In this document: positions 6,550 to 13,109 of the stretch, piece after piece | Numbering within the stretch: the stretch's first letter is position 1 | Layout: the number at the start of each line of letters is the position of its first letter | Origin: Chrysochromulina tobinii | Lineage: Eukaryota; Haptophyta; Prymnesiales; Chrysochromulinaceae | Direction: 5' to 3' | Assembly (NCBI GenBank): GCA_001275005.1 | Contig: JWZX01002114.1 | Coordinates: 1 to 13,109, forward strand | Length of the DNA stretch: 13,109 bases | Program-made: the position numbers and the translations under genes | The notes under the pieces: model-generated | The model's input: the letters and a program-made list of their open reading frames with translations, nothing else | What the model was told of the DNA's origin: nothing | Databases searched by the model: none

Positions 6550-9500
6550 ATGGCGGTAGGAATTCACGAGGCGGCGAGCGACTGCACAATGGACATGCAG
6601 CTCCTCATTTCGGCGAAGGCGGACGTGGATGCAATTGACGAGATCGGTCGGACCCCTCTCTTTGTCGCGTGCCAGAATGCAAGTGTCGGGTGTGCTGCGA
6701 TGCTGCTGGCTGCAGGGGCCCAAGTCAACAAGGCCATGAACTCTGGGGCAACGCCACTCTTCACATGCGCTCAAAACGGCCACCTGGACTGCGTGGAGCT
6801 GCTCTTATGGTCGGGCGCCGACGTACGTTGGTGCACGACCCACGATGGCGCGACGCCGCTCTTCGTCGCGATAGCAAACGGGCACGTCAAGTGCGCGCTC
6901 ATGCTCGTGGACGCGCAGGCCGACGTCAACGCCGCCAAGGGCGACACGTCGCCGCTCTTTGTGAGCGCCTCGAACGGCGATGTTGAGTGTACGCGGCTTC
7001 TGCTGAGTGCCAGGGCCGATCCAGCACGCGCGCGCGCGAGCGGCGCGACGCCGCTGCTCGCGAGCTGCGTCAAGGGCAGCACGGCGTGTGTGCAGCTGCT
7101 GCTGGAGGCACGCGCGCCCGTCGACATGCGGCGCGTAAGCAACGAGTACACACCGCTCTGCGTCTGTGCACTCCGAGGCCACACCAACTGCCTCGCCTTG
7201 CTCCTCGCCGCCGGTGCAGACCTCGAGCGTGGACGCGAAGAGAAGACGCTTCTCTACTTTGCGTGCCAGCACGGCGCGCTCGAGTGCGCACGGCTGCTGC
7301 TCGCGGCGAGCGCCGACCCTGGGACTGCGTCCAGCGGCATGCGCCCCATCGACGTGGCACGCGCGGGGGGGCAAGCCGCGTGCGTTGCGCTGCTCGAGAT
7401 GACGGCGATGCCTATGGAGCTCTCCACGCCGGGGCGCAAGCCGACACGGGGCGCGACTGCTTGGGCGCGCGCGATGCTTTCTCGCCCCTCGGAGCCCTTC
7501 CATAGCTTCGGGTACGCGCCCGAGAAGCGCGAGTTCGGGATGGCGCTGCAGCGGGCCGAGGCGCTCGGCGCGAGCGGCGCGGAGATCGCGGAGCTGCGAG
7601 CTCGTGCAGAGGCGAAGCGTACCAGCTCTGTACAGGGGGGGGCGCCGTTGGTAGAGCTGGCACGCGAGGGGCGTGCGTGCATGTTCCTCTTCTTGGACGC
7701 GTCCAAGCTGCGCGAGCTCGACGACACCGATCTGGTGCAGATGCCCTCCTTGCGAGAGCTCACGACCCTCCGACCAGACTGGCTGGTGGCCAAGGAGGTG
7801 CGACTCAGCGACGTGTGCGCGGGCGAACTAGAGGACACGTGCCTTGCAGTCTCGCACCGGTGGGAAGATCCGAGTCGGCCCGACCCGACGGGCGAGCAGC
7901 TGCGCTCGGTGCGTGCATACCTTCAGACCGAGGCGGGGCGGCGTTTCACCCTCGTCTGGTACGACTACAGCTGCCTGCCCCTCCCTTCGGTGCCCGAGCG
8001 CTGGCAGCACGTGGCGCACACGCGCCATGAGCTCGCAGCCCTTGAGATGCAATTGCCTTCGATTAGCTCCCTGTTCCTCGGCTGCGCGGTGCTCATCCTG
8101 CTCGACGAGCTGTACCTTGGGCGTTTCTGGCCGCAGCTTGAGGCGTGGCTCGCGATGCACTCCCCGTCGACTGAGGGCCTTGTGCCGGCGCCTGCGACCT
8201 CGCGCCGACTAACGATCATGACGATCCATGGACGTCCCGACGATCTGGAGAGCGAGATCATCCGGCGCTGGGTGGCGCGAGATGTGCGCGAGGTGCACGA
8301 GATGCTCGCGAGCTCGGACGTGCTCGTCTGCAACGAAACCGACCGAGAGCAGCAGCTCCGAAGGCTGCTGGAGCTTGACGTGCAGGTGCGTGCCCACGCA
8401 CCGCCCACGTGGCCAAATCTGGCCAATCTGGCGCCGCCACCGCTCGGCAGTCCGGTGGCGCTCGCGCGGGAAAAGGCGCTGTCCCCGGTGGCAGTCGCGC
8501 GCGAGGCGTTGTCTTTTGAGGAGGTCGAGGCGCTGGCGACTTCGAAGCTGGTACCGTCGCTTTCATCGATCGTCGAGAGTCGTACGCTCGGCGACGAAGG
8601 CGATGAAAAGCGCGTGGGAGTGAGTGTGAGCGTGGGAGGTGCCACTTGCCAAGGGGGCGGCCAGAGGCAAGGGGGCAGCGGCCAGTGGCAAGGGGTTGTC
8701 GCCCGAGCTCGCCTGTTGAAGGCAGATTCAGCGGGCGGGAAGGAGAAGCATGCCGACTCGCCTGAGGGGTTGCCGGTCCTTCAGTGGCTCCCTCCAGGGC
8801 TGCCGAGCCCCGGCTGTCGCCAGAGCTTGTCTCTCACACACCCCACACTCCTCGGCCTGAGCTCGCCGACGAGCGCAGTGCTGGGCGTTGGTTCGACGGC
8901 AACCGCTCTGCTGGTCCGTCCGCCGGAGACATCGCCGGTTCTGTACGCCCTGCGTCGTGCGTCGCCCGCGTCACCGGGGATGCAAGCCGCTACACCCGTG
9001 AACGTGCCCGAGGAACAACGAAACGAAAGCAGCTCCCGAACGTCGTTGGCTGCAGCGGGCTTGGTCTCGGCGGCGGCAGCGGCGAGTGACGCGGAGCGCG
9101 CGCGGCGAATGCGCATGCAGCTGGCCGGCTTGCAGCGGCCCAATTCTCCCCGCGCGGGATCTCCCGCGGCCAGCGTGCAGCCATCCACATCTCCCTTGGC
9201 CAGCCTGCAGCCATCCACATCTCCCATGGCCAGCCTGCAGCGGCCCAAGTCTCCTCCTGCCGGCCTCGCAGGACCGCAGGCCCTTCGCAACTGGGTCGTG
9301 CCCTCGCGGACGACGACGCCCAAGGGTGCCCAGAGGCCAGGGCCCGCAGCTTCTACGGCGGAGGATGACTCTGACAGAATACCGATGGCCATGATGACGG
9401 ACGCCATCAGTTCGCTGCCGCCAACCCCGCCCTCGCTCGTCGTGAGCGCGCCGCTGCTCTTGCCATCGGGATCGTCTTCCAAATCGGGATCGCCTTCCAT

Positions 9501-9717
9501 ATCGGGCGATACATCATGTCCCAAAGCAGGCGGCACCGGATCCTCGAGCGCGTCGCCGTGCGCGACGCCCGCTGAGTCGAGTCGCGAATCGCCCTCCGAT
9601 TCGACCCCGTTCGGATCCTCATTAGCGGCCAAGCTCCGTCGCCCAACTCTGTTTCGGCGGTTGCTCGGCGCCAAAAGCAGCACTAGCTCAGAAGGCGGCA
9701 ACAAAGGTGAACGTTAG
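6550..9717 (+). CDS. Ankyrin-repeat protein with central HET-like domain and disordered Ser/Pro tail
   Basis: The protein is 1055 residues and starts at the ATG at 6550 in a strong CAAGATGG context; there is no upstream in-frame ATG, only a GTG at 6487. Residues about 5-295 form eight to nine ankyrin repeats with the usual G-x-TPLF-A---GH--C--LLL--GAD pattern and a frequent Cys (DCVELLL, ECARLLL). Residues about 425-620 contain CLAVSHRWEDPSRPDPTGEQ (SHRW at 435) and TLVWYDYSCLPLP (Asp at 472). This spacing and pattern resembles the two first blocks of the fungal HET domain (LSYxWG, then W-x-D-x-x-C), a TIR-related fold used in recognition and cell death. That assignment is inference from motifs. 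The remaining 430 or so residues are Ser/Pro/Gly-rich with tandem PSTSP decapeptides and probably disordered. The order, repeat recognition then effector-like domain, suggests a sensing or defence-type protein. There is no signal peptide or membrane helix, so it is probably cytosolic. Confidence 0.85.
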   Translation: MAVGIHEAASDCTMDMQLLISAKADVDAIDEIGRTPLFVACQNASVGCAAMLLAAGAQVNKAMNSGATPLFTCAQNGHLDCVELLLWSGADVRWCTTHDGATPLFVAIANGHVKCALMLVDAQADVNAAKGDTSPLFVSASNGDVECTRLLLSARADPARARASGATPLLASCVKGSTACVQLLLEARAPVDMRRVSNEYTPLCVCALRGHTNCLALLLAAGADLERGREEKTLLYFACQHGALECARLLLAASADPGTASSGMRPIDVARAGGQAACVALLEMTAMPMELSTPGRKPTRGATAWARAMLSRPSEPFHSFGYAPEKREFGMALQRAEALGASGAEIAELRARAEAKRTSSVQGGAPLVELAREGRACMFLFLDASKLRELDDTDLVQMPSLRELTTLRPDWLVAKEVRLSDVCAGELEDTCLAVSHRWEDPSRPDPTGEQLRSVRAYLQTEAGRRFTLVWYDYSCLPLPSVPERWQHVAHTRHELAALEMQLPSISSLFLGCAVLILLDELYLGRFWPQLEAWLAMHSPSTEGLVPAPATSRRLTIMTIHGRPDDLESEIIRRWVARDVREVHEMLASSDVLVCNETDREQQLRRLLELDVQVRAHAPPTWPNLANLAPPPLGSPVALAREKALSPVAVAREALSFEEVEALATSKLVPSLSSIVESRTLGDEGDEKRVGVSVSVGGATCQGGGQRQGGSGQWQGVVARARLLKADSAGGKEKHADSPEGLPVLQWLPPGLPSPGCRQSLSLTHPTLLGLSSPTSAVLGVGSTATALLVRPPETSPVLYALRRASPASPGMQAATPVNVPEEQRNESSSRTSLAAAGLVSAAAAASDAERARRMRMQLAGLQRPNSPRAGSPAASVQPSTSPLASLQPSTSPMASLQRPKSPPAGLAGPQALRNWVVPSRTTTPKGAQRPGPAASTAEDDSDRIPMAMMTDAISSLPPTPPSLVVSAPLLLPSGSSSKSGSPSISGDTSCPKAGGTGSSSASPCATPAESSRESPSDSTPFGSSLAAKLRRPTLFRRLLGAKSSTSSEGGNKGER
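8648..8697. repeat. Short Gln/Gly-coding repeat in the ankyrin gene
   Basis: Three imperfect units based on GCCAAGGGGGCGGCCAG, about 20 bp apart, encode Q-GGGQRQ-GGSGQWQ-G. They sit in the disordered C-terminal part and keep the reading frame. Confidence 0.6.
9121..9270. repeat. 30-bp tandem repeat coding for Ser/Pro decapeptides
   Basis: Two adjacent 30-bp units at 9181-9210 and 9211-9240 differ at a single base and encode PSTSP(L/M)ASLQ. Flanking 30-bp blocks on each side are diverged versions (QRPNSP, RAGSPAASVQ, RPKSPP). The unit is a multiple of three, so copy-number change keeps the frame. The repeated S/T-P dipeptides are possible proline-directed kinase sites. Confidence 0.8.
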
Positions 9718-10110
9718 GAGCAAAAAGAAGTCAGCGATCGCCCAAAGCTAGGCGCAAGCCGACACGGTGAATTCAAAATCAGGTGATGGGGATAGTATGT
9801 GGATCCACGACAGAAATCAGATTCAAACTAAAACATCGAAAGTCAGCCTCCACACTCCCCTTGGGTCAAGAACTCAAAGCAAGTTCGAAGTTGTGTGGTG
9901 TACAAGCACTGTACCACCGAGCACCGACACTCAAGTATTAGGGGGGCGGAGTAAACACGCGACGATAATGTCAAGTCTCATCAGAAGTTATCTGACCACG
10001 ACGGCAAAGTTCAGGTACCGTTTTGGTAAACTCGTGAGCACAAACACAAACAATGCGCCTCGAGGGTCACGCGCGTGGAAAACGGACTTGGCCTCGCGCG
10101 TGGATGCCGA
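9718..10110. promoter_or_regulatory. Intergenic region between ankyrin and channel genes
   Basis: These 393 bp are distinctly less GC-rich than the genes and contain no convincing coding frame; the longest open stretch (9767-10213) has no recognisable protein features. It should hold the 3' UTR of the ankyrin gene and the promoter and 5' UTR of the channel gene. One imperfect hairpin is visible at 9897-9918: an eight-pair stem with one bulged C and the loop AGCAC. An in-frame TAA at 10027 sets the upstream limit of the channel frame. Confidence 0.45.
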
Positions 10111-12408
10111 ATGCGCCAGCTTCGCGCGTTACTGTCGACACCTCCGCGTGTTTCATCAGGACAAGCACGCACCAAGCACACATCTAATGGCCACAATGCT
10201 GGGATTGGTGTGACGTTGCGCAACGCCAGCGTTCCTGCGGCCAAGTTGAGCCAGATTGAGATCGTGAGCATCGTGCCAGGCGGACCCGCGGCCGCTGCCG
10301 GCCTGCAGGTGGGCGACATCTTCGAGACGGTGGACGGGCGCGCGCTTCCCACATACGTGACCGCCGACGACGTCGCCGGCCTGCTCCTCGGGAGGCACGA
10401 AGAACCTGTGAGCTTGAGCGTGCGTCGTGCCGACGGAAGCAGCGCCAGCTTCAATCTCCAGCGAGCAGCTCTCAAACAGGGGAAGCTTGGAGCGCACGCG
10501 GCCGAGCGCGGCAGTCGCTCCCGTTCGACGGTTCGAAGTGTGAGCTCCGTTCCCGCTCCTGCTCCCTTTCGCCATGCGCTCACATCAGAGGAGGAGGAGC
10601 ATCTGCGTGGCAAGCTGCGTCGCGCCTTTGATGACTTCGACACGGACAAGTCTGGGAAAATTTCCATGACCGAGCTACAAAACGTCCTTTTAGCCGCAAA
10701 CGTGACGTTGAGTCCTGAGGGTCTTGAGACGCTTATGGGCAACACCGACAGTGACAACGATGGTGAGATCAGCTATGACGAGTTCATCGACCAGCTGCAG
10801 AAGGAGTTCAACTCGGGAAAGATGGGCGGGCTGGTGAGCGTCGTGGAGGAAGCAAGCCTCACATACGGCTGGCTCAACCCGATGGAATGGTTCGAGAGGC
10901 GCAGGCGCATCTTGAGGAATATGGACCCACGGCAGCGCCTTCGTAAGATTCTTAATGCGCCGAAGTCGTCGCGCTTGGCCTCCGTGCTTGGGCTGATAAT
11001 TGTTGGGACCATCATCGTCAGCGTCTTCACTTTTTTCCTCTCCACGGTGCCGAGCCTTGAGGACTCGGATGTGTTATGGTCTATCGAGGTCGCGTGCGGC
11101 ATCATCTTCACAATCGAGCTCTTGCTGCGCACTTATGTCGCGACGCTCGACGTACGCAACATGATGCTCCTCGCGCCCATGTACTGGATCGATGTGATCA
11201 CGATTGTCCCCTTCTATATGGACATCTTTTCACAGCGCGACGACGGGCTGCTCGTGCTCGAGCTCCTCGAGCTGCTGCGGCTCGCGCGCATCTTCAAGCT
11301 GCTCAAGCACTACTCGGGCTGGCGCGTGCTGCTCATCGCGATCGAGAACTCGTGGCGAGCACTCATGGTGCCAGGCTTCGCGATGCTTATCGTCACGCTC
11401 CTCCTCTCGGGAGCTCTCATCATCTTGGAGCGGGCGGACGCCCACACGGCGCGGCGAAACCAGACTAGCCCTGGCGCGCTGGAGCCTGAGCAGATCGCTG
11501 ACGGCTTCGAGGCCATGTGGATTGTCTTCTGGGTCGTGGCCACCCTCGGTTACGACGGCAGCTATGGACTCGAGGGGCCTGCGCAGCGCGTCATCTTTGC
11601 GTTCGCAATCGTGTGTGGCTTGCTCTTTACGACGATGCCGATCACGGTGATCGGCGAGGCGTTTCGTTCGGCATGGGAGCGCAAGGAGGTGATAGAGCTG
11701 CAGATGCAAATCGCCATCATGCTCGAGGAGCGCGGGCTCACGATGTCCCAGCTGCACCGCGTCTTCCGAGAGTTTGATACGAGCGGCGACGGGCAGCTTG
11801 ATTGGGGCGAGTTCAAACGCGCCATGAAGACGATGCGGCTCAATGTACCGGTATTCAAGCTGAGGCAGCTCTTCGCCCTTTTCGACGAGGACGAGACGGG
11901 CGAGGTGGATTACCACGAGTTCTGCCGTATCCTTTTCCCCAATCTCGATCAGGATACGATCGCTGCTGACTCCGCGGCGGATAAGTCGGGCGAGTGCTCC
12001 GGCAACCAGTCTGAGGCTCCGAGCAGGACGCGGCAACTTGGCGGCGGTGGAGCGGGTGGCGGAGGAGAGGGTGGGGAAGGAGGGGACGGCAGCGGTGGTG
12101 GCGGCGCTGCCGGCGTGGCAGGTCGCGCGGTGGGAGGATCGGACAGTGGCAGCCCCCCCCCTAACGACGGCGGCATCCCACCGCCTCGCAAGCGCCTGCC
12201 GCGTCGCTCCAAGGGCGAGCAGGCAATGCAGCAGGTGCGCACTATGTGCTCAGTCACCTCTGCCTTCAACTCGACCATCGCCGACGCTCAAGGGCACGCC
12301 AACCGCATAGCGCCGGCGCCGGCAGATGCACTCGGCTTGCCGTCATCACCGGTCCCGGCAGCGCAGCCATCACAGAGTGTCGGGGGCCGCCGCTCCTGGA
12401 CCGCCTGA
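10111..12408 (+). CDS. PDZ, EF-hand, six-transmembrane K+ channel-like protein
   Basis: The start is the first in-frame ATG after the TAA at 10027; its context is weak and an upstream exon is possible. As read, it has 765 residues. In order: a PDZ domain (about 31-112; GIGV carboxylate loop, GGPAAAAGLQVGDIFETVDG), two EF-hand loops at 177-188 (DTDKSGKISMTE) and 213-224 (DSDNDGEISYDE), then S1 from about 290. S4 carries R390, R393, K396 and K399 at every third position. A pore loop follows with filter TLGYDG at 478-483, then S6, and two more EF-hand loops from 556 (DTSGDGQLDWGE) and 592 (DEDETGEVDYHE). The C-terminus is Gly-rich. This is a voltage-gated-like K+ channel subunit, probably tetrameric, gated by voltage and Ca2+, and anchored or scaffolded through PDZ. 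The filter differs from TVGYGD by exchange of the last Gly and Asp, so K+ selectivity is not assured. The stop may be artificial: the +1-shifted frame continues. Confidence 0.85.
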   Translation: MRQLRALLSTPPRVSSGQARTKHTSNGHNAGIGVTLRNASVPAAKLSQIEIVSIVPGGPAAAAGLQVGDIFETVDGRALPTYVTADDVAGLLLGRHEEPVSLSVRRADGSSASFNLQRAALKQGKLGAHAAERGSRSRSTVRSVSSVPAPAPFRHALTSEEEEHLRGKLRRAFDDFDTDKSGKISMTELQNVLLAANVTLSPEGLETLMGNTDSDNDGEISYDEFIDQLQKEFNSGKMGGLVSVVEEASLTYGWLNPMEWFERRRRILRNMDPRQRLRKILNAPKSSRLASVLGLIIVGTIIVSVFTFFLSTVPSLEDSDVLWSIEVACGIIFTIELLLRTYVATLDVRNMMLLAPMYWIDVITIVPFYMDIFSQRDDGLLVLELLELLRLARIFKLLKHYSGWRVLLIAIENSWRALMVPGFAMLIVTLLLSGALIILERADAHTARRNQTSPGALEPEQIADGFEAMWIVFWVVATLGYDGSYGLEGPAQRVIFAFAIVCGLLFTTMPITVIGEAFRSAWERKEVIELQMQIAIMLEERGLTMSQLHRVFREFDTSGDGQLDWGEFKRAMKTMRLNVPVFKLRQLFALFDEDETGEVDYHEFCRILFPNLDQDTIAADSAADKSGECSGNQSEAPSRTRQLGGGGAGGGGEGGEGGDGSGGGGAAGVAGRAVGGSDSGSPPPNDGGIPPPRKRLPRRSKGEQAMQQVRTMCSVTSAFNSTIADAQGHANRIAPAPADALGLPSSPVPAAQPSQSVGGRRSWTA
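12039..12110. repeat. Gly-coding low-complexity tract
   Basis: A GGN-rich stretch encodes nearly continuous Gly with a few Ala, Glu, Asp and Ser residues, just after the last EF-hand. It is likely a flexible linker; such tracts are slippage-prone. Confidence 0.7.
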
Positions 12409-13109
12409 GTCGGCGGCAGAGATCAAGAAGGCGAGCGCATCGGCACGGGAAGCTGCGGTGCGCCTGGCCGATAGGAACGCGGCGCGCCAGGCCGAGATGC
12501 AGGCGGAGCTCGCGCGGATGCAGGCTGAACTCGCGCAAGCAGTCGAAGAGGCTGCGACCGAGGTGACTGCGACGGATACGAGCGTTCGCAAGCGCACCTG
12601 CAAGATTGTCAGTGCTGTGGCGAGCAATGCTGCTGGGGTTGTGCCCTCCCTGACCGAGGAGGTGGCGCCGTTCACGCCGCGCTCGGCGGCTGGGTTTGCG
12701 CCTTCCCCGGCCAAAGAGCTGGCACCGTTCACGCCGCGCGCCGTCGCGCCGGCGGCGGAGGCGGCCGCAGCTGAGGCCGATGCGACGGGCGCCGCGGCCG
12801 CAAAGGTGGCCGCAAGGGCGGCCGCAGCGGCCGTAGAGGCGGTCTCGGCCGCCGCCGCTGTGCGGGAAAAATCGCAATCCGCCGCACCGCGTCGACTCGC
12901 CGCCTTGTCCAAGACGATGTCCATCTCACATTTGATTAGGACCAGTGGGCGACGGGTTGCGAATGCACGTGCCGCCGAGGAGGAGCGAGGATCCAAGTTG
13001 GCGGCCGAGGCCGCCGAGGCTGCGGCAGCACGTGCAGCTCCCGAGGCAGCGCAGTGGCAGCAGGGGCTTGCGGCCGAGGCGGCCGAGAGGGCGGCGGCGG
13101 TCGCGGCGG
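12387..13109 (+). CDS. Ala-rich coiled-coil frame running off the window, probably the channel C-terminus
   Basis: A frame shifted by one base from the channel frame is open from 12311 to the right edge with no stop. Its upstream part (12311-12380) reads as His/Arg-rich nonsense, but from about 12387 it becomes coding-like. It gives PPESAAEIKKASASAREAAV and a heptad stretch QAEMQAELARMQAELAQAVEEA split around 12490-12555. After that come a two-copy PSxxxExAPFTPR repeat and long Ala/Glu coiled coil. There is no room for a promoter between the channel stop (12408) and this frame. The simplest reading is one gene, joined by a one-base excess in the G run at 12382-12386, or by an unseen intron. 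An ATG at 12326 makes a separate overlapping gene possible but unlikely. Confidence 0.5.
12635..12748. repeat. 57-bp two-copy coding repeat
   Basis: Two units 57 bp apart (19 codons) encode PSLTEEVAPFTPR and PSPAKELAPFTPR, with the block GTTCACGCCGCGC identical in both. It lies in the Ala-rich frame and conserves that frame, which supports the frame being translated. Confidence 0.75.

Noticed and set aside
5597-6559. 320-codon open frame on the plus strand
   Set aside because: It is antisense to the coiled-coil gene and crosses the divergent promoter region; it has no recognisable motif, and the minus-strand frame is longer with clear heptads.
8781-9704. 307-codon open frame on the minus strand
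   Set aside because: It mirrors the Ser/Pro-rich tail of the ankyrin protein; its repeats are the complement of the PSTSP-coding repeats.
9897-9918. Hairpin as a bacterial-type terminator
   Set aside because: There is no following T run, and the surrounding genes are eukaryotic; a weak stem with a bulge is not enough to call a terminator.
11230-12036. 268-codon open frame on the minus strand
   Set aside because: It is antisense to the channel core, where the plus-strand frame has unmistakable transmembrane and EF-hand motifs.
12370-12996. 208-codon Ala/Thr-rich open frame on the minus strand
   Set aside because: It is the complement of the Ala-rich coiled-coil frame; only the plus strand shows heptads and a frame-preserving repeat.

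Overview
The window is nuclear DNA from a GC-rich unicellular eukaryote, most likely a microalga such as a haptophyte, pelagophyte or related protist. The evidence is short GT-AG introns, large intron-poor genes with strong G/C bias at third codon positions, EF-hand-regulated potassium channels, and an ankyrin protein of a type I associate with algal and protist genomes. The exact lineage cannot be fixed from this sequence alone.

Layout from left to right: (1) 2-418 (+), the C-terminal end of a two-pore-type potassium channel with two EF-hands, cut by the window edge. (2) 663-3935 (-), a secreted glycoside hydrolase family 31 enzyme in four exons with a C-terminal ricin-B-like lectin domain, convergent with the first gene. 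(3) 4067-6340 (-), a long coiled-coil protein of unknown role, 131 bp upstream of the hydrolase start on the same strand. (4) 6341-6549, a short, relatively AT-rich divergent promoter region. (5) 6550-9717 (+), a 1055-residue protein with N-terminal ankyrin repeats, a central HET-like domain and a long disordered Ser/Pro tail. (6) 9718-10110, a less GC-rich intergenic region. (7) 10111-12408 (+), a PDZ, EF-hand, six-transmembrane potassium channel, EF-hand protein with an unusual selectivity filter. (8) From about 12387 to the window end, an open Ala-rich coiled-coil frame that is probably the tail of the same channel gene, separated from it by an apparent one-base shift at a G run.

The most interesting signal is in the three hydrolase introns. 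All three end in the same roughly 19-nt sequence at the 3' splice site. In each, the sequence at the donor is repeated just after the acceptor: 21 nt with one mismatch in intron 3, 7 nt in intron 1, decayed in intron 2. This is the pattern expected of introner-like elements or of introns born by duplication of an AGGT-containing exon segment. Two places where a reading frame needs a one-base shift both fall on G/C homopolymers, so assembly errors there must be considered.

The genes do not look like one pathway. The shared theme is two calcium-responsive potassium channels within 13 kb, beside a possible recognition protein (ankyrin plus HET-like) and a secreted carbohydrate-active enzyme.
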